Below, piece after piece: positions 8,710 through 17,843 of a DNA stretch of 64,000 nucleotides (its first letter is position 1; each line of letters starts with the position of its first letter). Position numbers and translations under genes: made by a program. A model generated the notes under the pieces. It was not told the origin of the DNA. It made no database searches and worked only from the letters and a program-made list of their open reading frames with translations. Location: contig NZ_QODK01000002.1 of NCBI RefSeq assembly GCF_003324485.1, positions 992,001-1,056,000 of the forward strand, in the 5' to 3' direction. This stretch comes from Cohaesibacter intestini. Its GTDB lineage: Bacteria > Pseudomonadota > Alphaproteobacteria > Rhizobiales > Cohaesibacteraceae.

Positions 8710-8814
8710 GGAAATGCCCTCCTTTGAGCAGCAGGTTTGCGTATTTTTCAAAATGGTCATTCTCCCGTTCAGTGGCGAGAATGAGACGGCACCGGAGCCG
8801 TTTTGGCCTCCGAT
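8710..8814 (-). promoter_or_regulatory. ROSE-like RNA thermometer in the hsp20 leader
   Basis: Just before the start codon the leader can fold its ribosome site into a short imperfect hairpin at 8715-8733. There UGCU pairs with GGCA, a single G bulges, and CUC pairs with GAG of the Shine-Dalgarno sequence, with loop AAAG. A U(C/U)GCU strand opposite the ribosome site with a bulged G is the hallmark of ROSE elements, which melt on heating. Upstream hairpins are also possible. The leader length of about 105 nt is estimated from the promoter. Confidence 0.65.
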
Positions 8815-8820
8815 ATACGA

Positions 8821-8850
8821 GATATGGAAATGGTCAAATTCCTTTTCAAG
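8821..8850 (-). promoter_or_regulatory. Candidate RpoH (sigma-32) promoter of hsp20
   Basis: The minus strand has CTTGAAA (8844-8850), a 16-base spacer and CCATATC (8821-8827). This resembles the alphaproteobacterial heat-shock promoter pattern CTTGAAA...CCATNT. It is in the right place for a leader of about 105 nt. Confidence 0.6.
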
Positions 8851-9056
8851 ACTTTTTCTTCGAAAAAATGCACCAACCCCGCGAGCGGCCAATTCGTGCA
8901 AAAAGTGGCAGGATTTGGGCCTGCCACAGCATCGCCACGATGATAAATCCCAGATGAACAGGACCTTCCAATTGCGTTCAGCTAGCCCCTGCTAGGGTGA
9001 AATCACAACAACAAAATGGGCAGCAGGCACACCAACGCAAAAGGAAAGGCAAGATC

Positions 9057-9515
9057 ATGAAAGCAATAGCAGTCGCACTTCCCCTTCTCGTCGCAACCCT
9101 CATCGGTGGACCAGCCTCGGCCCGTCCGATCGACCTCACGGCAATGAATGGTCAGCTCGTTATCTCCATCGGCAAGGCCGAACAGGTGAGACATTACGGC
9201 TGGGATCAGCGCAAGGCCGTCAAACATCATGGCAAGCAGCGCCGCTTCGAGCCACTGCCGCCACGCAAGATCGCTCGCATTCTGAACAACCGCGGTTTTA
9301 CCGGTCTTAGAAACATGCGCACCGATGGCCGCGTCTATACCGTCAAGGCACGTGGCAAGCGTGGCAATCTGGTCCGTCTGACCGTCAATGCCCGCAACGG
9401 CAAGATCATCGACCGTCAGCTGCTGCGACGCCTCAACCGTGTCGACCGGCGCGCCAATGACCATAGCGCCCGCTGGGACTATCGCAACGACCGCCGCCCC
9501 TTCTGGATTCGCTAA
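9057..9515 (+). CDS. Small secreted basic protein, PepSY-like
   Basis: The 152-aa protein has a clear signal peptide (MKAIAVALPLLVATLIGG, cut near ASA/RP). The mature part is very basic, with many Arg and Lys. The middle (about 78-125) reads RKIARILNNRGFTGLRNM...GNLVRLTVNARNGKIID, similar to PepSY-like or antifreeze-annotated periplasmic proteins of rhizobia. Function is unknown. AAGGAAAGGCAAGATC precedes ATG 9057; an upstream in-frame ATG at 8997 would bury the signal peptide. A hairpin terminator follows. Confidence 0.75.
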   Translation: MKAIAVALPLLVATLIGGPASARPIDLTAMNGQLVISIGKAEQVRHYGWDQRKAVKHHGKQRRFEPLPPRKIARILNNRGFTGLRNMRTDGRVYTVKARGKRGNLVRLTVNARNGKIIDRQLLRRLNRVDRRANDHSARWDYRNDRRPFWIR

Positions 9516-9555
9516 GCCCTGATCCAAATGACATCAGAGCAATTCCCCGCAGAAG

Positions 9556-9593
9556 CAAAACCCCGTATCCTTCCAGCAAGGTTCGGGGTTTTG
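9556..9593 (+). terminator. Terminator after the secreted basic protein gene
   Basis: CAAAACCCCG (9556-9565) pairs with CGGGGTTTTG (9584-9593) around an 18-base loop. The arms carry A and T runs, so it may work in both directions. Confidence 0.65.
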
Positions 9594-9747
9594 TGCGGTC
9601 CTTCATCCTTACGCCGATGCCGTGGTGCACTATTCTAGGGTCCAGCCGCCCCATTGAGCGGGAAAAAGACAAAATGGGCAGCATTTCCTCTCCCAATCCC
9701 CCAGCATTTGGGTAAACTGGGGCAAGCGTCGCCAACTGGGAAAGAGA

Positions 9748-10755
9748 ATGTCGGACAAGCGCAAAGATTTGAAAAAACTGGACAATTATCCAGATCTGAT
9801 GGACGCCCGCTGCCAGACGATGAAAACCTATGATGGCTTTTCCTTGCGCACAGCACTTTGGCCTGCCACCGTCCCCGCACCCAAGGGCACCATCTGCCTG
9901 TTGCAGGGACGATCCGAATTCATCGAAAAATATTATGAAGTGATCCAGGAGCTACGCCAAAAGGGCTTTGCCGTGGCAACCTTTGACTGGCGTGGACAAG
10001 GAGGGTCAGACAGATTGCTGGACGATCCGCTGAAGGGGCATGTCAGGCGCTTTGCCGATTATGGCCGCGATCTTGATCAGTTCATGAAACAGATCGCCCT
10101 TCCCGACACGCCGCGACCGCATTTTGCGCTGGCCCATTCCATGGGTGGCCTGATCCTGCTCTCGAACTTGCCCCACATGCGCACTCTGTTCGAACGCACC
10201 CTGATCACCACACCTTTATTGGAACTGGCATCGCAACAGCGCCGCTTCATGGGTCTTCGCTTCCAGCAACAGACCATCCGCAAGCTTGCCGGTTTCCTGC
10301 GTTTCCTTGGACGGGGCAAAGCCTATATGCTGGGTGCCGACCGCAAACCAATCGACCCGCTGGGCTTTGAAGGCAATCCACTCACCTCGGACGGTCCGCG
10401 CTATGACCGCAATCGGCGCTATCTCGTCGATTTTCCCGAACTGGCCATAGCCGGACCGACGGCCAGTTGGCTACATGAAAGCTGCAAGGCGATGGATCAT
10501 CTGCAATCAAGCGACGTTCAGGCCACGATCCACACGCCGACCCTCATTATCACAGCCTCACAAGACACCATTGTCAGCACCAACATGGCCGAGCAGTTTG
10601 CGTCATCGACCCGCGCAGCCTATGCCATCAGCATCGCTGGCAGCCGCCATGAAGTGATGATGGAGCGCAACATCCTGCGCCAACAATTCTGGGCCGCCTT
10701 TGACAGCTTCATCCCCGGCAGCAATCCCGTGGAATTGACCGACGTGGCAAGTTGA
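9748..10755 (+). CDS. Alpha/beta hydrolase, lysophospholipase-like (PldB family)
   Basis: The 335-aa protein is a serine alpha/beta hydrolase. It has FDWRGQGGSDR near residue 90, the nucleophile elbow AHSMGG near residue 130, and a C-terminal SRHEVMMER segment supplying the catalytic histidine. It resembles lysophospholipase L2/monoacylglycerol lipases of rhizobia. No signal peptide is visible, so it is likely cytoplasmic or peripheral. It is monocistronic, converging with hisN. Confidence 0.85.
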   Translation: MSDKRKDLKKLDNYPDLMDARCQTMKTYDGFSLRTALWPATVPAPKGTICLLQGRSEFIEKYYEVIQELRQKGFAVATFDWRGQGGSDRLLDDPLKGHVRRFADYGRDLDQFMKQIALPDTPRPHFALAHSMGGLILLSNLPHMRTLFERTLITTPLLELASQQRRFMGLRFQQQTIRKLAGFLRFLGRGKAYMLGADRKPIDPLGFEGNPLTSDGPRYDRNRRYLVDFPELAIAGPTASWLHESCKAMDHLQSSDVQATIHTPTLIITASQDTIVSTNMAEQFASSTRAAYAISIAGSRHEVMMERNILRQQFWAAFDSFIPGSNPVELTDVAS

Positions 10756-10772
10756 CCGCCAGTCTGTGGCAA

Positions 10773-11579
10773 TCAGGCTTTGCCCGCCAGCAGCGCAATG
10801 GCTTGCTCGAGTAGAGCCTCATTGGCCGCGGCAATCACCTGCCCACCGTCAAAGGCCGAGCCACCAGTCCAGTTGGTGACAATGCCGCCAGCCCCTTCAA
10901 TGATCGGAATCAGCGGCGCAATATCAACTGGCTTCAGGGACGATTCAACAACCAGATCCCCATAGCCCAACGCTACCATGCAGTAGGCATAACAATCCGT
11001 GCCATAGCGCGTTAGACGAGCCTGTGCCTCAACCCGACGATAAGCGATCAGTTCATCCCCGACAAACAGATCAGGCGTGGTGGTGAAAAGCGTGGCTTCG
11101 CTTATGTCATGGCAAGCCCGTGTCTTGATTGAACGTTTGCCGTCCGGCCCCTGATAAAAGCTTTCTAGCCCGTTGCCGAAATAGCGTTCACCGGTAAAGG
11201 GCTGGCTCATCATGCCAAGCGAGGCGCCATCCTTATGGCGGTAACCAATCAGGGTGCCCCATGTTGGCAAACCGGAGATGAAGGCGCGCGTCCCGTCGAT
11301 CGGATCAAGAATCCACAGCCCATCCGCATCAAGATTTTCGTCTTCGAACTCTTCACCCAGAATGCCATGATCAGCAAATTGCGCCAAAATCGCCCGACGC
11401 ATCTCCAGCTCGGCCTGTTTATCGGCCTCGGTCACTGGATCAAACCCTGCTTCTTCCTTGTTCTCGACAGCAATCGGCGCCCGGAACAACGGCATCACCG
11501 CATCCCGCGCCAGATCGGCGAGATGGTTGAGAAAAGCATAGTCCGGGTGGCGTGAAGTCTCGGTCATAGTCGCGTCCAT
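10773..11579 (-). CDS. hisN: Histidinol-phosphatase, inositol monophosphatase family
   Basis: The 268-aa protein carries the Mg-binding motifs of the IMPase fold: GEE at 75-77, the core DPIDGT at 92-97, and VDIAPLIPIIEGAGG near residue 225. Its length and sequence match HisN, which removes phosphate from L-histidinol phosphate in rhizobial histidine synthesis. The distinction from CysQ/SuhB relatives rests on overall likeness. Two starts are possible, 11579 and 11567; AAGGA abuts the first and is 12 bases before the second. Confidence 0.85.
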   Translation of the reverse strand: MDATMTETSRHPDYAFLNHLADLARDAVMPLFRAPIAVENKEEAGFDPVTEADKQAELEMRRAILAQFADHGILGEEFEDENLDADGLWILDPIDGTRAFISGLPTWGTLIGYRHKDGASLGMMSQPFTGERYFGNGLESFYQGPDGKRSIKTRACHDISEATLFTTTPDLFVGDELIAYRRVEAQARLTRYGTDCYAYCMVALGYGDLVVESSLKPVDIAPLIPIIEGAGGIVTNWTGGSAFDGGQVIAAANEALLEQAIALLAGKA

Positions 11580-11736
11580 TCCTTAAGAGCGCCAGAGGCT
11601 GTTGGGGCGTGCCGGAGCGATCGGCTAAAGAGGATGCAAGCCTTTTACTCAAACGACCACATCCCTGCAATCGCCATAGCACGAAAAATGCCAAAGCGGA
11701 CAGTTTGTAGCGCTCGCACTGAATGAACAGGCGCGG

Positions 11737-12942
11737 TCAGCGGCTGTCGGACCAGGAGAAATTATCCACCCGCATTTGCGGCACGGACAGGGAAGACGGC
11801 GTGACCGGCGCTCCCTTGTTTGCCGCATCCGATGGCTGCGCCAGAGAGACAGGTTTGACCAGCTTGTCGGAATCAAGCGGCGGTTTGCGCAAGACAAAGA
11901 TATCCCGGCTTGCACCACGCCCTTCCCTCAGCGCCGCCTCATCGGCCGAGGCCAGATTGTCCGGCAGCACATCTTCGGCCACCGATTGAGACAAGGCGCG
12001 TACGACAAGTTTTTCGACAAAGAAGGCAAGCTTGCGCCGCCCGGCTTTGTTGAACCGAATGGCGTTGCCCTGACGCAGACGGCGATCCTGCCCGGTCAGA
12101 TCCGGGCCGCGATAGGAGAAGTTCCCCTCTTCATCAGCAAAGGCATCCCAGACATCAATGAACCGCTCGCCACGCTCCGTCAGACGACTGGCGACAAGAT
12201 CGTTCAGATAACGCAGATCGGTGGACAATTTCTTGCTGCCAACCGGCGGCAAACCCACCCAGAAAACCGGCCTGTCCTGCAGTGCAAAAGCCAACCGAAG
12301 CCGATCAATCTCGCGCCCATAGGACCGGACCCAGCCATCGGTCTTGAAGTCATAGGCAGGATAGATCTGAGCGCCTTCTTCATCCTTTTTCGCCGGCATC
12401 TTGATGCGATCATTCAATCCCACCATCACGACTGCGAAACTGAAGGGCTTGGAATCGAACAAAGCCTCGGGATCCTTCAAGACATTGCGACTTGAATTAT
12501 AGAGAATGCCGCTGCTCGGCTTGGCATGAATTTCCACCTTCACGTCAGGGACTTGCGAGAAGGCATCTTTCAGCCCCCAGGCAATATCCTGACCGAATTC
12601 ATCGCCAAACACGGCAATCACCGCAGCATCAGGATCCTTGCTGACCGTGGAGATGACCGGCTTGACCGGCCCAGCCCGCCGCACCGGCTTTTTCGTACGC
12701 TTGGTCTTTTCTTCTTCTTTTTTGCGACTGCGGCGTTTGAACAGCCGCTCAAAGAAACCAAGCGCAACGTCATACCGCCCGTCATCAACCGCCACTGCAG
12801 GCGCTTCGTGTCGCAACAGGGGCGCTGCGGACAATGGAGAGACCAGAGCCGCCTCCAACAGCAGACAGGCGCCAATCATCAGCGACAGGCAAAGCCTGAT
12901 GCCCTTTGGTCCCCTTTTGCAATGTTGCGTCTGTCCACTCAT
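11737..12942 (-). CDS. DUF459 periplasmic protein (SGNH-hydrolase-like)
   Basis: The 401-aa protein has an N-terminal hydrophobic signal (about 16-40), a Lys/Arg-rich linker (about 65-90) and a DUF459 domain. The domain contains AVFGDEFGQD in place of the usual GDSL block, a GLND block (VVMVGLNDR) and a late FNKAGRRKLAFFVEK segment. DUF459 proteins resemble SGNH esterases; a role in envelope polysaccharide modification is inferred. It lies 38 bases after the lytic transglycosylase on the same strand, suggesting co-transcription. Confidence 0.82.
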   Translation of the reverse strand: MSGQTQHCKRGPKGIRLCLSLMIGACLLLEAALVSPLSAAPLLRHEAPAVAVDDGRYDVALGFFERLFKRRSRKKEEEKTKRTKKPVRRAGPVKPVISTVSKDPDAAVIAVFGDEFGQDIAWGLKDAFSQVPDVKVEIHAKPSSGILYNSSRNVLKDPEALFDSKPFSFAVVMVGLNDRIKMPAKKDEEGAQIYPAYDFKTDGWVRSYGREIDRLRLAFALQDRPVFWVGLPPVGSKKLSTDLRYLNDLVASRLTERGERFIDVWDAFADEEGNFSYRGPDLTGQDRRLRQGNAIRFNKAGRRKLAFFVEKLVVRALSQSVAEDVLPDNLASADEAALREGRGASRDIFVLRKPPLDSDKLVKPVSLAQPSDAANKGAPVTPSSLSVPQMRVDNFSWSDSR

Positions 12943-12980
12943 GGTCTCAATCGATGCTCATCTGTCTCGTTGCTATAGAT

Positions 12981-14249
12981 TTACCCGCCTTTGCGCAGAG
13001 CCTCAAGCAAATATCCACTTGGAAAGCCATCCGGAATGCGACCGGAGCGTTTCTGCCAATGACGGATTGCAGCCTTCGATTTGGATCCCAACCGGCCGTC
13101 GACACCTCCGGTGTCATAGCCTCGCCGATTGAGCAGCGTCTGCAGTTCTTTCCGCTCGGTTCGGGTCAACATCCTGTCGCCGCGCGGCCATGTTCCGGTA
13201 AAGCCACCACCGCCGCGAATCCGGTCGGCCAAATGCCCCACCCCGAGCGCATAGGCATCCGCATTGTTGTAGCGCTTGATGACCGAGAAATTCTTCAGCA
13301 TCAAGAAGGCCGGACCACGATAGCCAGCCGGAATGATCAACCGGGCCTGATCGTCTGGCCGCGGGAATGGCTGCCCCTTTGCCCGTTTGATGCCCAGTTT
13401 TGACCACTCAGCCAAACTCTTGGTCACCCGCCCGTCCGCCAGTTCAAAAGCGAATGTCTTTGGCAGTGCAACCTCATAGCCCCATGTCTTTTCGCTCTCC
13501 CAGCCTGCGGTCGACAACAGGTTGGCTGTGGAGGCCAGAGCATCAGGCACCGAAGACCAGATATCACGCCGTCCGTCGCCGTCAAAATCAACCGCCTTGG
13601 ACAGATAGGTGGTGGGAATGAACTGGGTGTGCCCCATGGCGCCTGCCCATGATCCGACCATGCTGGACGGAGCGACGTCCCCATTTTGCAGGATCTTCAG
13701 CGCTGCAAGCAATTGTGTGCGGCCAAATTTCGAGCGTCTTTTATCCGCATAGCCAAGCGTTGCCAGCGACTGGATCGTCGGTTTGATCAGCTTGGAGTTT
13801 TTGAAAATCGCACCATAGGCGCTTTCCATCCCCCAGATCGCCAGAAGGACATGCCGATCAACACCAAAGCGTTGTTCAAGCTGACTCAAAAGTGTCGCAT
13901 ATTGCGCTTTCATCTTGCGGCCATTCTTGATGCGGGTCTCGCTCACCGCACCATCAAGATAAGACCAGATCGGTTTGACAAATTCTGGCTGATTGCTGGC
14001 TCGTTTGATGATCGAGCTGTCATAGCGCGCACCGGCAAAAGCGGCATTGTATGTCTGGCTCGAAATGCCCGCGGATCGGGCCGTTGGCCAGAAGTCGCGG
14101 ATCCACTTTTGGAACCCCGCTTCACTCGCTGCCCACCCTTCACCAGTCGACAGGGCGAGAATCAGCATGCCAGCCGACACCACTGAACGGGGATAAGAGC
14201 CACATTCCCCGGAGAGCCGGAACAATGCAAACCAAGACATTCTGCGCAT
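12981..14249 (-). CDS. Lytic murein transglycosylase with peptidoglycan-binding domain
   Basis: The 422-aa protein has a signal segment (about 22-41), an MltB-type Slt domain with catalytic glutamate E142 in AIWGMESAYG and GAMGHTQFIPTTY, and a C-terminal peptidoglycan-binding domain (QTLLNRRGYDTGGVDGRLG). It cleaves glycan strands in the periplasm to 1,6-anhydro products. ATG 14249 has no clear ribosome site; starts at 14240 or 14168 would also leave a signal peptide. Neighbours are DUF459 downstream and divergent galU. Confidence 0.9.
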   Translation of the reverse strand: MRRMSWFALFRLSGECGSYPRSVVSAGMLILALSTGEGWAASEAGFQKWIRDFWPTARSAGISSQTYNAAFAGARYDSSIIKRASNQPEFVKPIWSYLDGAVSETRIKNGRKMKAQYATLLSQLEQRFGVDRHVLLAIWGMESAYGAIFKNSKLIKPTIQSLATLGYADKRRSKFGRTQLLAALKILQNGDVAPSSMVGSWAGAMGHTQFIPTTYLSKAVDFDGDGRRDIWSSVPDALASTANLLSTAGWESEKTWGYEVALPKTFAFELADGRVTKSLAEWSKLGIKRAKGQPFPRPDDQARLIIPAGYRGPAFLMLKNFSVIKRYNNADAYALGVGHLADRIRGGGGFTGTWPRGDRMLTRTERKELQTLLNRRGYDTGGVDGRLGSKSKAAIRHWQKRSGRIPDGFPSGYLLEALRKGG

Positions 14250-14440
14250 CTAACAATCCTATATCTGCAAATCAGAAACACCCGGCCAGAATCATCGCAA
14301 TCAAATGTGGCCAAGTTGTATTTTGTTTACCATCCTACGAACTTTTCCTTAACCAAGTTTCAAGCTGCCTGTGCCATCATCGAAGCGATATATTTCTTCT
14401 ATATTGGGTACGACGTCGAAAAGCTTGGAGTCTTTGAAGA

Positions 14441-15334
14441 ATGGCAAGACCGATCCGCAAAGCCGTATTTCCCGTCGCAGGTCTGGGAACGCGCTTTCTA
14501 CCTGCAACCAAAGCAATGCCAAAAGAAATGCTGACGATCGTTGATCGCCCGGTGATTCAATATGTGGTGGACGAAGCCAAGGCAGCGGGGGTTGAGCACT
14601 TTATTTTTGTCACTGGCCGCAACAAGTCGGTCATCGAAGATCATTTTGACGTTCAGGTTGAGCTGGAACACACCCTCGAGCAGCGCGGCAAACTGGATAT
14701 TCTGCGCACCTTGCGCAAGGAGCTGCCCAAAGCAGGTCACACCAGCTTCACCCGCCAGCAGCAGCCTCTTGGTCTCGGTCACGCTGTTCTTTGCGCCCGC
14801 GAACTGGTCGGCAACGAACCCTTTGCCTTGCTGTTGCCCGACATGATCATGAACTCCGAACGCGGCTGTCTCGCTGAAATGATGGACATTTACGAAAAGC
14901 AGGACTGCAATGTCGTTGCGCTCGAAAAAGTCCCCATGAGCGAAACCCACAAATATGGTGTCGTACAGACCGGTACACAGAGCGAGGATGCCCACGAAAT
15001 TCTCGGCATGATCGAGAAACCCTCACCGGGCACGGCACCCTCGGACCTGATCCTGTCGGGTCGCTATATCCTGAAGCCGGAAATCTTTGATTATCTCGCC
15101 CAGCAGCCTCCCGGCAGCGGCAACGAGATCCAGCTGACTGATGCGATGATCCGGTTGAACAATGACCAGAAATTCTTTGGTGTCGAGTTCAAGGGAGACA
15201 CCTATGATTGCGGCTCGAAATCCGGTTTCCTGATGGCCAATGTTGCCTTTGGCATGCAGCGCGATGACATTGCACCCAATGTGGTCGAAACCCTGCGCAG
15301 CATTCTTGCCGATTATGACGCTGGCTCGGTCTGA
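14441..15334 (+). CDS. galU: UTP-glucose-1-phosphate uridylyltransferase
   Basis: The 297-aa protein matches bacterial GalU: the nucleotide-binding start KAVFPVAGLGTRFLPATKAM, EMLTIVDRPVIQYVVDEA, and GLGHAVLCA. It makes UDP-glucose from glucose-1-phosphate and UTP in the cytoplasm for exopolysaccharide, glucans and lipopolysaccharide. A strong terminator follows. Confidence 0.96.
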   Translation: MARPIRKAVFPVAGLGTRFLPATKAMPKEMLTIVDRPVIQYVVDEAKAAGVEHFIFVTGRNKSVIEDHFDVQVELEHTLEQRGKLDILRTLRKELPKAGHTSFTRQQQPLGLGHAVLCARELVGNEPFALLLPDMIMNSERGCLAEMMDIYEKQDCNVVALEKVPMSETHKYGVVQTGTQSEDAHEILGMIEKPSPGTAPSDLILSGRYILKPEIFDYLAQQPPGSGNEIQLTDAMIRLNNDQKFFGVEFKGDTYDCGSKSGFLMANVAFGMQRDDIAPNVVETLRSILADYDAGSV

Positions 15335-15364
15335 GCCGCAATTAAACTGACAAACAGAGCCAAC

Positions 15365-15393
15365 AAAAAAGCGGGCCAAGCCCGCTTTTTTTT
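15365..15393 (+). terminator. Intrinsic terminator of galU
   Basis: A GC stem (gcgggc / gcccgc) is flanked by six A on the left and eight T on the right. It can work in both directions and also suits the convergent VOC gene. Confidence 0.9.
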
Positions 15394-15439
15394 CACTCTG
15401 CGCGATGTTCGATGGAACCAATCGGCACCAAACGCGCCA

Positions 15440-15790
15440 CTATTCCACAAGACTGACAATATTGCCCGACGGATCGATCAGATGGGCCAGCGATCCCCCC
15501 CAGAATTGCCGTTCTGGCGGCGCGACAAATGGCACACCCCGCGCCTTCAGCGCTTTGTAAAGGTCGGGAAGATTGTCGACAGCCAGCGACAGGCCGGTAA
15601 ACCGCCCGATCAACGAGGACTGAGGTCCTTGGCTGTCTTCCTGCTCGATAATCACCAGCATGCCCGGCTCAAACCCGACAGCGCCCTGCTCCGAGCGATC
15701 CCAAACCATCGGCCATTCCAGCGCATTGGCATAGAATTCACGCGCGGCTGCCAGATCTCTGACAAATATTCGAAAGGCGGTTACATGCAT
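15440..15790 (-). CDS. VOC (glyoxalase-like) family protein
   Basis: The 116-aa single-domain protein has the betaalphabetabetabeta pattern: TAFRIFVRDLAAAREFYANAL at the start and HLIDPSGNIVSLVE at the end. These motifs are typical of glyoxalase/bleomycin-resistance dioxygenase folds; the substrate is unknown. The start at MHVTAF (15790) follows a GGGGGA site; the frame extends upstream to 15844 without conserved residues. Confidence 0.82.
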   Translation of the reverse strand: MHVTAFRIFVRDLAAAREFYANALEWPMVWDRSEQGAVGFEPGMLVIIEQEDSQGPQSSLIGRFTGLSLAVDNLPDLYKALKARGVPFVAPPERQFWGGSLAHLIDPSGNIVSLVE

Positions 15791-16002
15791 TGGCCGTCCC
15801 CCATAATAGCCCGGACATTTGTCCGACATTCGCATGCGGGCCATTCAACCGACATCCACCCGCACCAGCGTCATTTTGATTTGGCCATCGGGAAAACAAA
15901 CTGCACCTGCATCAAAGGGCCGCCCCCGACAGGGAGCAGCCTTTGGCTTGAGGATGCGGAAATTTCCTTCCAGCATCAACAGTTTGGCAATGGTTTGACG
16001 TG

Positions 16003-17082
16003 TCAGTCAAGGAGTAATCCATCCTGAGGCCACAAAAGTGCCCGGCTTCTTGCCTGTTCAACCGTCAACAGCCGATATTGTTTGACAATCATCATCGACT
16101 GGTTCGGCGACAGACACAAAAGCCATGGACCGCACGACAACAGGCTTTCGACCAACTGATCAGAGAAACCCATCAACTTGAACAGACACAGGGTCTGCTC
16201 CCAATGCAGGGTCGCCATCATCCGGGCAACAATCTGATGTGGAAAGCCACTCATGCGAGCGATGCCGCAGACAACATCAGCAAACTGATCATTGGATGCA
16301 TATTGCCGCAGGATCCCTTTGTCGAGCACGCCCTGCCGTTCCAGTTTGTCGATCTTGTTCAGGGACGATTCGAAACGATAGCGTGCCAGATAGGAATGCA
16401 TCGACAGATCATATAACGGCCCGGGCACTTGTGCCTCGATGTCCTTCCACAAGCTGGCAACACTGAGATCATTGGTGCGTTTCAACGGCGCAGCAGCTTT
16501 GACATCCTCGACCCCATTGGCTTTGTCGCGACGGGACAATTCCTTGGCCAATGCCTGATCATTGGCCGCCGCATTCTTCAGAACACGCATGCCGATCGGC
16601 GAAATCTCTGCATCGGCGTTGGCTGCCAGCTTGATCAGCACCGAACCATGTTCTGATTCAATCAGCACATCGGTCACGACACAGGACAGTTGCTTGCGGA
16701 AGCAAATGGCAACCATATGGTCCTTGCCTTTGACATCGCTGACCTCAATCAGGTCCTGATCGGTCAAAACCGGAGAATGCTTGAGCACCGGATTCGCCAC
16801 AGCAATGGCATCAAAAGCAAAGCGGCGAACGATCTGATGCGGCGCATTGCCAAGCGTGCTGAGCTTCTTGGCGGCAAAGGAACGCGTTTCCTCGCACACC
16901 AGATCAGCCAACCGTTGCATGACCGTATCATAAGTGGCGAGTTGCTCGTCCGTACAATGCTCAGCCGTCAGCGAAAACAATGTAGCGACATGGCGCATGA
17001 GCTCATCGCTCTTGTTTCTGTCGCCTTGACCGCTAAGGACTTTCCAGTCAACCAGTTCGGTTTTTAAGGTGGCAGTTTTCAT
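16003..17082 (-). CDS. DUF2336 domain protein
   Basis: The 359-aa protein is helical throughout with repeat-like segments, such as LADLVCEETRSFAAKKLSTL and a NAPHQIVRRFAFD block. These match the DUF2336 family found in alphaproteobacteria, whose function is unknown. HEAT-like repeats suggest a scaffold role. It is monocistronic and divergent from trmO, with an AT-rich promoter region between them. Confidence 0.78.
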   Translation of the reverse strand: MKTATLKTELVDWKVLSGQGDRNKSDELMRHVATLFSLTAEHCTDEQLATYDTVMQRLADLVCEETRSFAAKKLSTLGNAPHQIVRRFAFDAIAVANPVLKHSPVLTDQDLIEVSDVKGKDHMVAICFRKQLSCVVTDVLIESEHGSVLIKLAANADAEISPIGMRVLKNAAANDQALAKELSRRDKANGVEDVKAAAPLKRTNDLSVASLWKDIEAQVPGPLYDLSMHSYLARYRFESSLNKIDKLERQGVLDKGILRQYASNDQFADVVCGIARMSGFPHQIVARMMATLHWEQTLCLFKLMGFSDQLVESLLSCGPWLLCLSPNQSMMIVKQYRLLTVEQARSRALLWPQDGLLLD

Positions 17083-17273
17083 TGTCTTTTCCCATTTCTG
17101 ACCGCCCGTCTCGGCGGGAAACTGACTTATTTGAATTCCAAACTACCAGAACCGAATATACAAACGGCTAAACAGGGCATTGAGATTTTAGGATAAAGCA
17201 TTGAAAACTAGAGCCAAATTTGCTTAAAATTTGACACAAATGAGACCCGCAGCATGAAGGATTGAGTTGACAT

Positions 17274-17774
17274 ATGCCCAAGCGCCCCGGAGAGAAAGAA
17301 CTCGACACCGCCTGTCTGGCCAACGATGCCTGGCTCACCTTCATCGGCCATATCGAGACACAATACCAGACGCCCAAAGACTGTCCACGCAGTGGCGCAA
17401 ACAGCGAAACCGAAGCCTTTTTGCGTCTCAAACCGGATTTTCTACCCGGCCTGAAGTCAGTGGAAACATGCAGCCATCTCATAGTCTTATACTGGATGGA
17501 TCAGGCCATGCGGAGTCTGATCGAGCAGGCCCCCAAATTTGACAATCGGAGCCACGGCACCTTTGCCCTGCGCTCGCCCCATCGCCCCAATCCGATTGCC
17601 ATCTCGACAGTCGAATTGCTTGCAGTCCTGCCAGATGGGTTGAAAATTCGCCATATCGATTGCGTCAATGGCACCCCTCTGCTGGACATCAAACCTTACT
17701 TCGCTCATTCCGATTGTGTACCTGACGCAACCGTCGGCTGGTTCTCGCAACGCGATGAGCGCACGCGATCTTAA
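17274..17774 (+). CDS. trmO: tRNA t6A37 N6-methyltransferase TrmO
   Basis: The 166-aa protein has the TrmO/YaeB/VirR beta-barrel signature: RSPHRPNPIAIS around residue 100, and CVNGTPLLDIKPY around residue 142. The family methylates threonylcarbamoyladenosine-37 in tRNA-Thr using SAM. The N-terminus has the usual FIGHIETQ-like strand. The length suits the short form without the C-terminal domain. Confidence 0.88.
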   Translation: MPKRPGEKELDTACLANDAWLTFIGHIETQYQTPKDCPRSGANSETEAFLRLKPDFLPGLKSVETCSHLIVLYWMDQAMRSLIEQAPKFDNRSHGTFALRSPHRPNPIAISTVELLAVLPDGLKIRHIDCVNGTPLLDIKPYFAHSDCVPDATVGWFSQRDERTRS

Positions 17775-17796
17775 TTCTTCGGAAACCATGCACAAA

Positions 17797-17824
17797 AAAG
17801 CCCCGCTCAAATGAACGGGGCTTT
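17797..17824 (-). terminator. Bidirectional terminator between trmO and ettA
   Basis: AAAGCCCCG pairs with CGGGGCTTT; on the minus strand the stem is followed by six U, favouring ettA termination. Confidence 0.85.
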
Positions 17825-17843
17825 CCGTTTCCAATGCGAAGCC

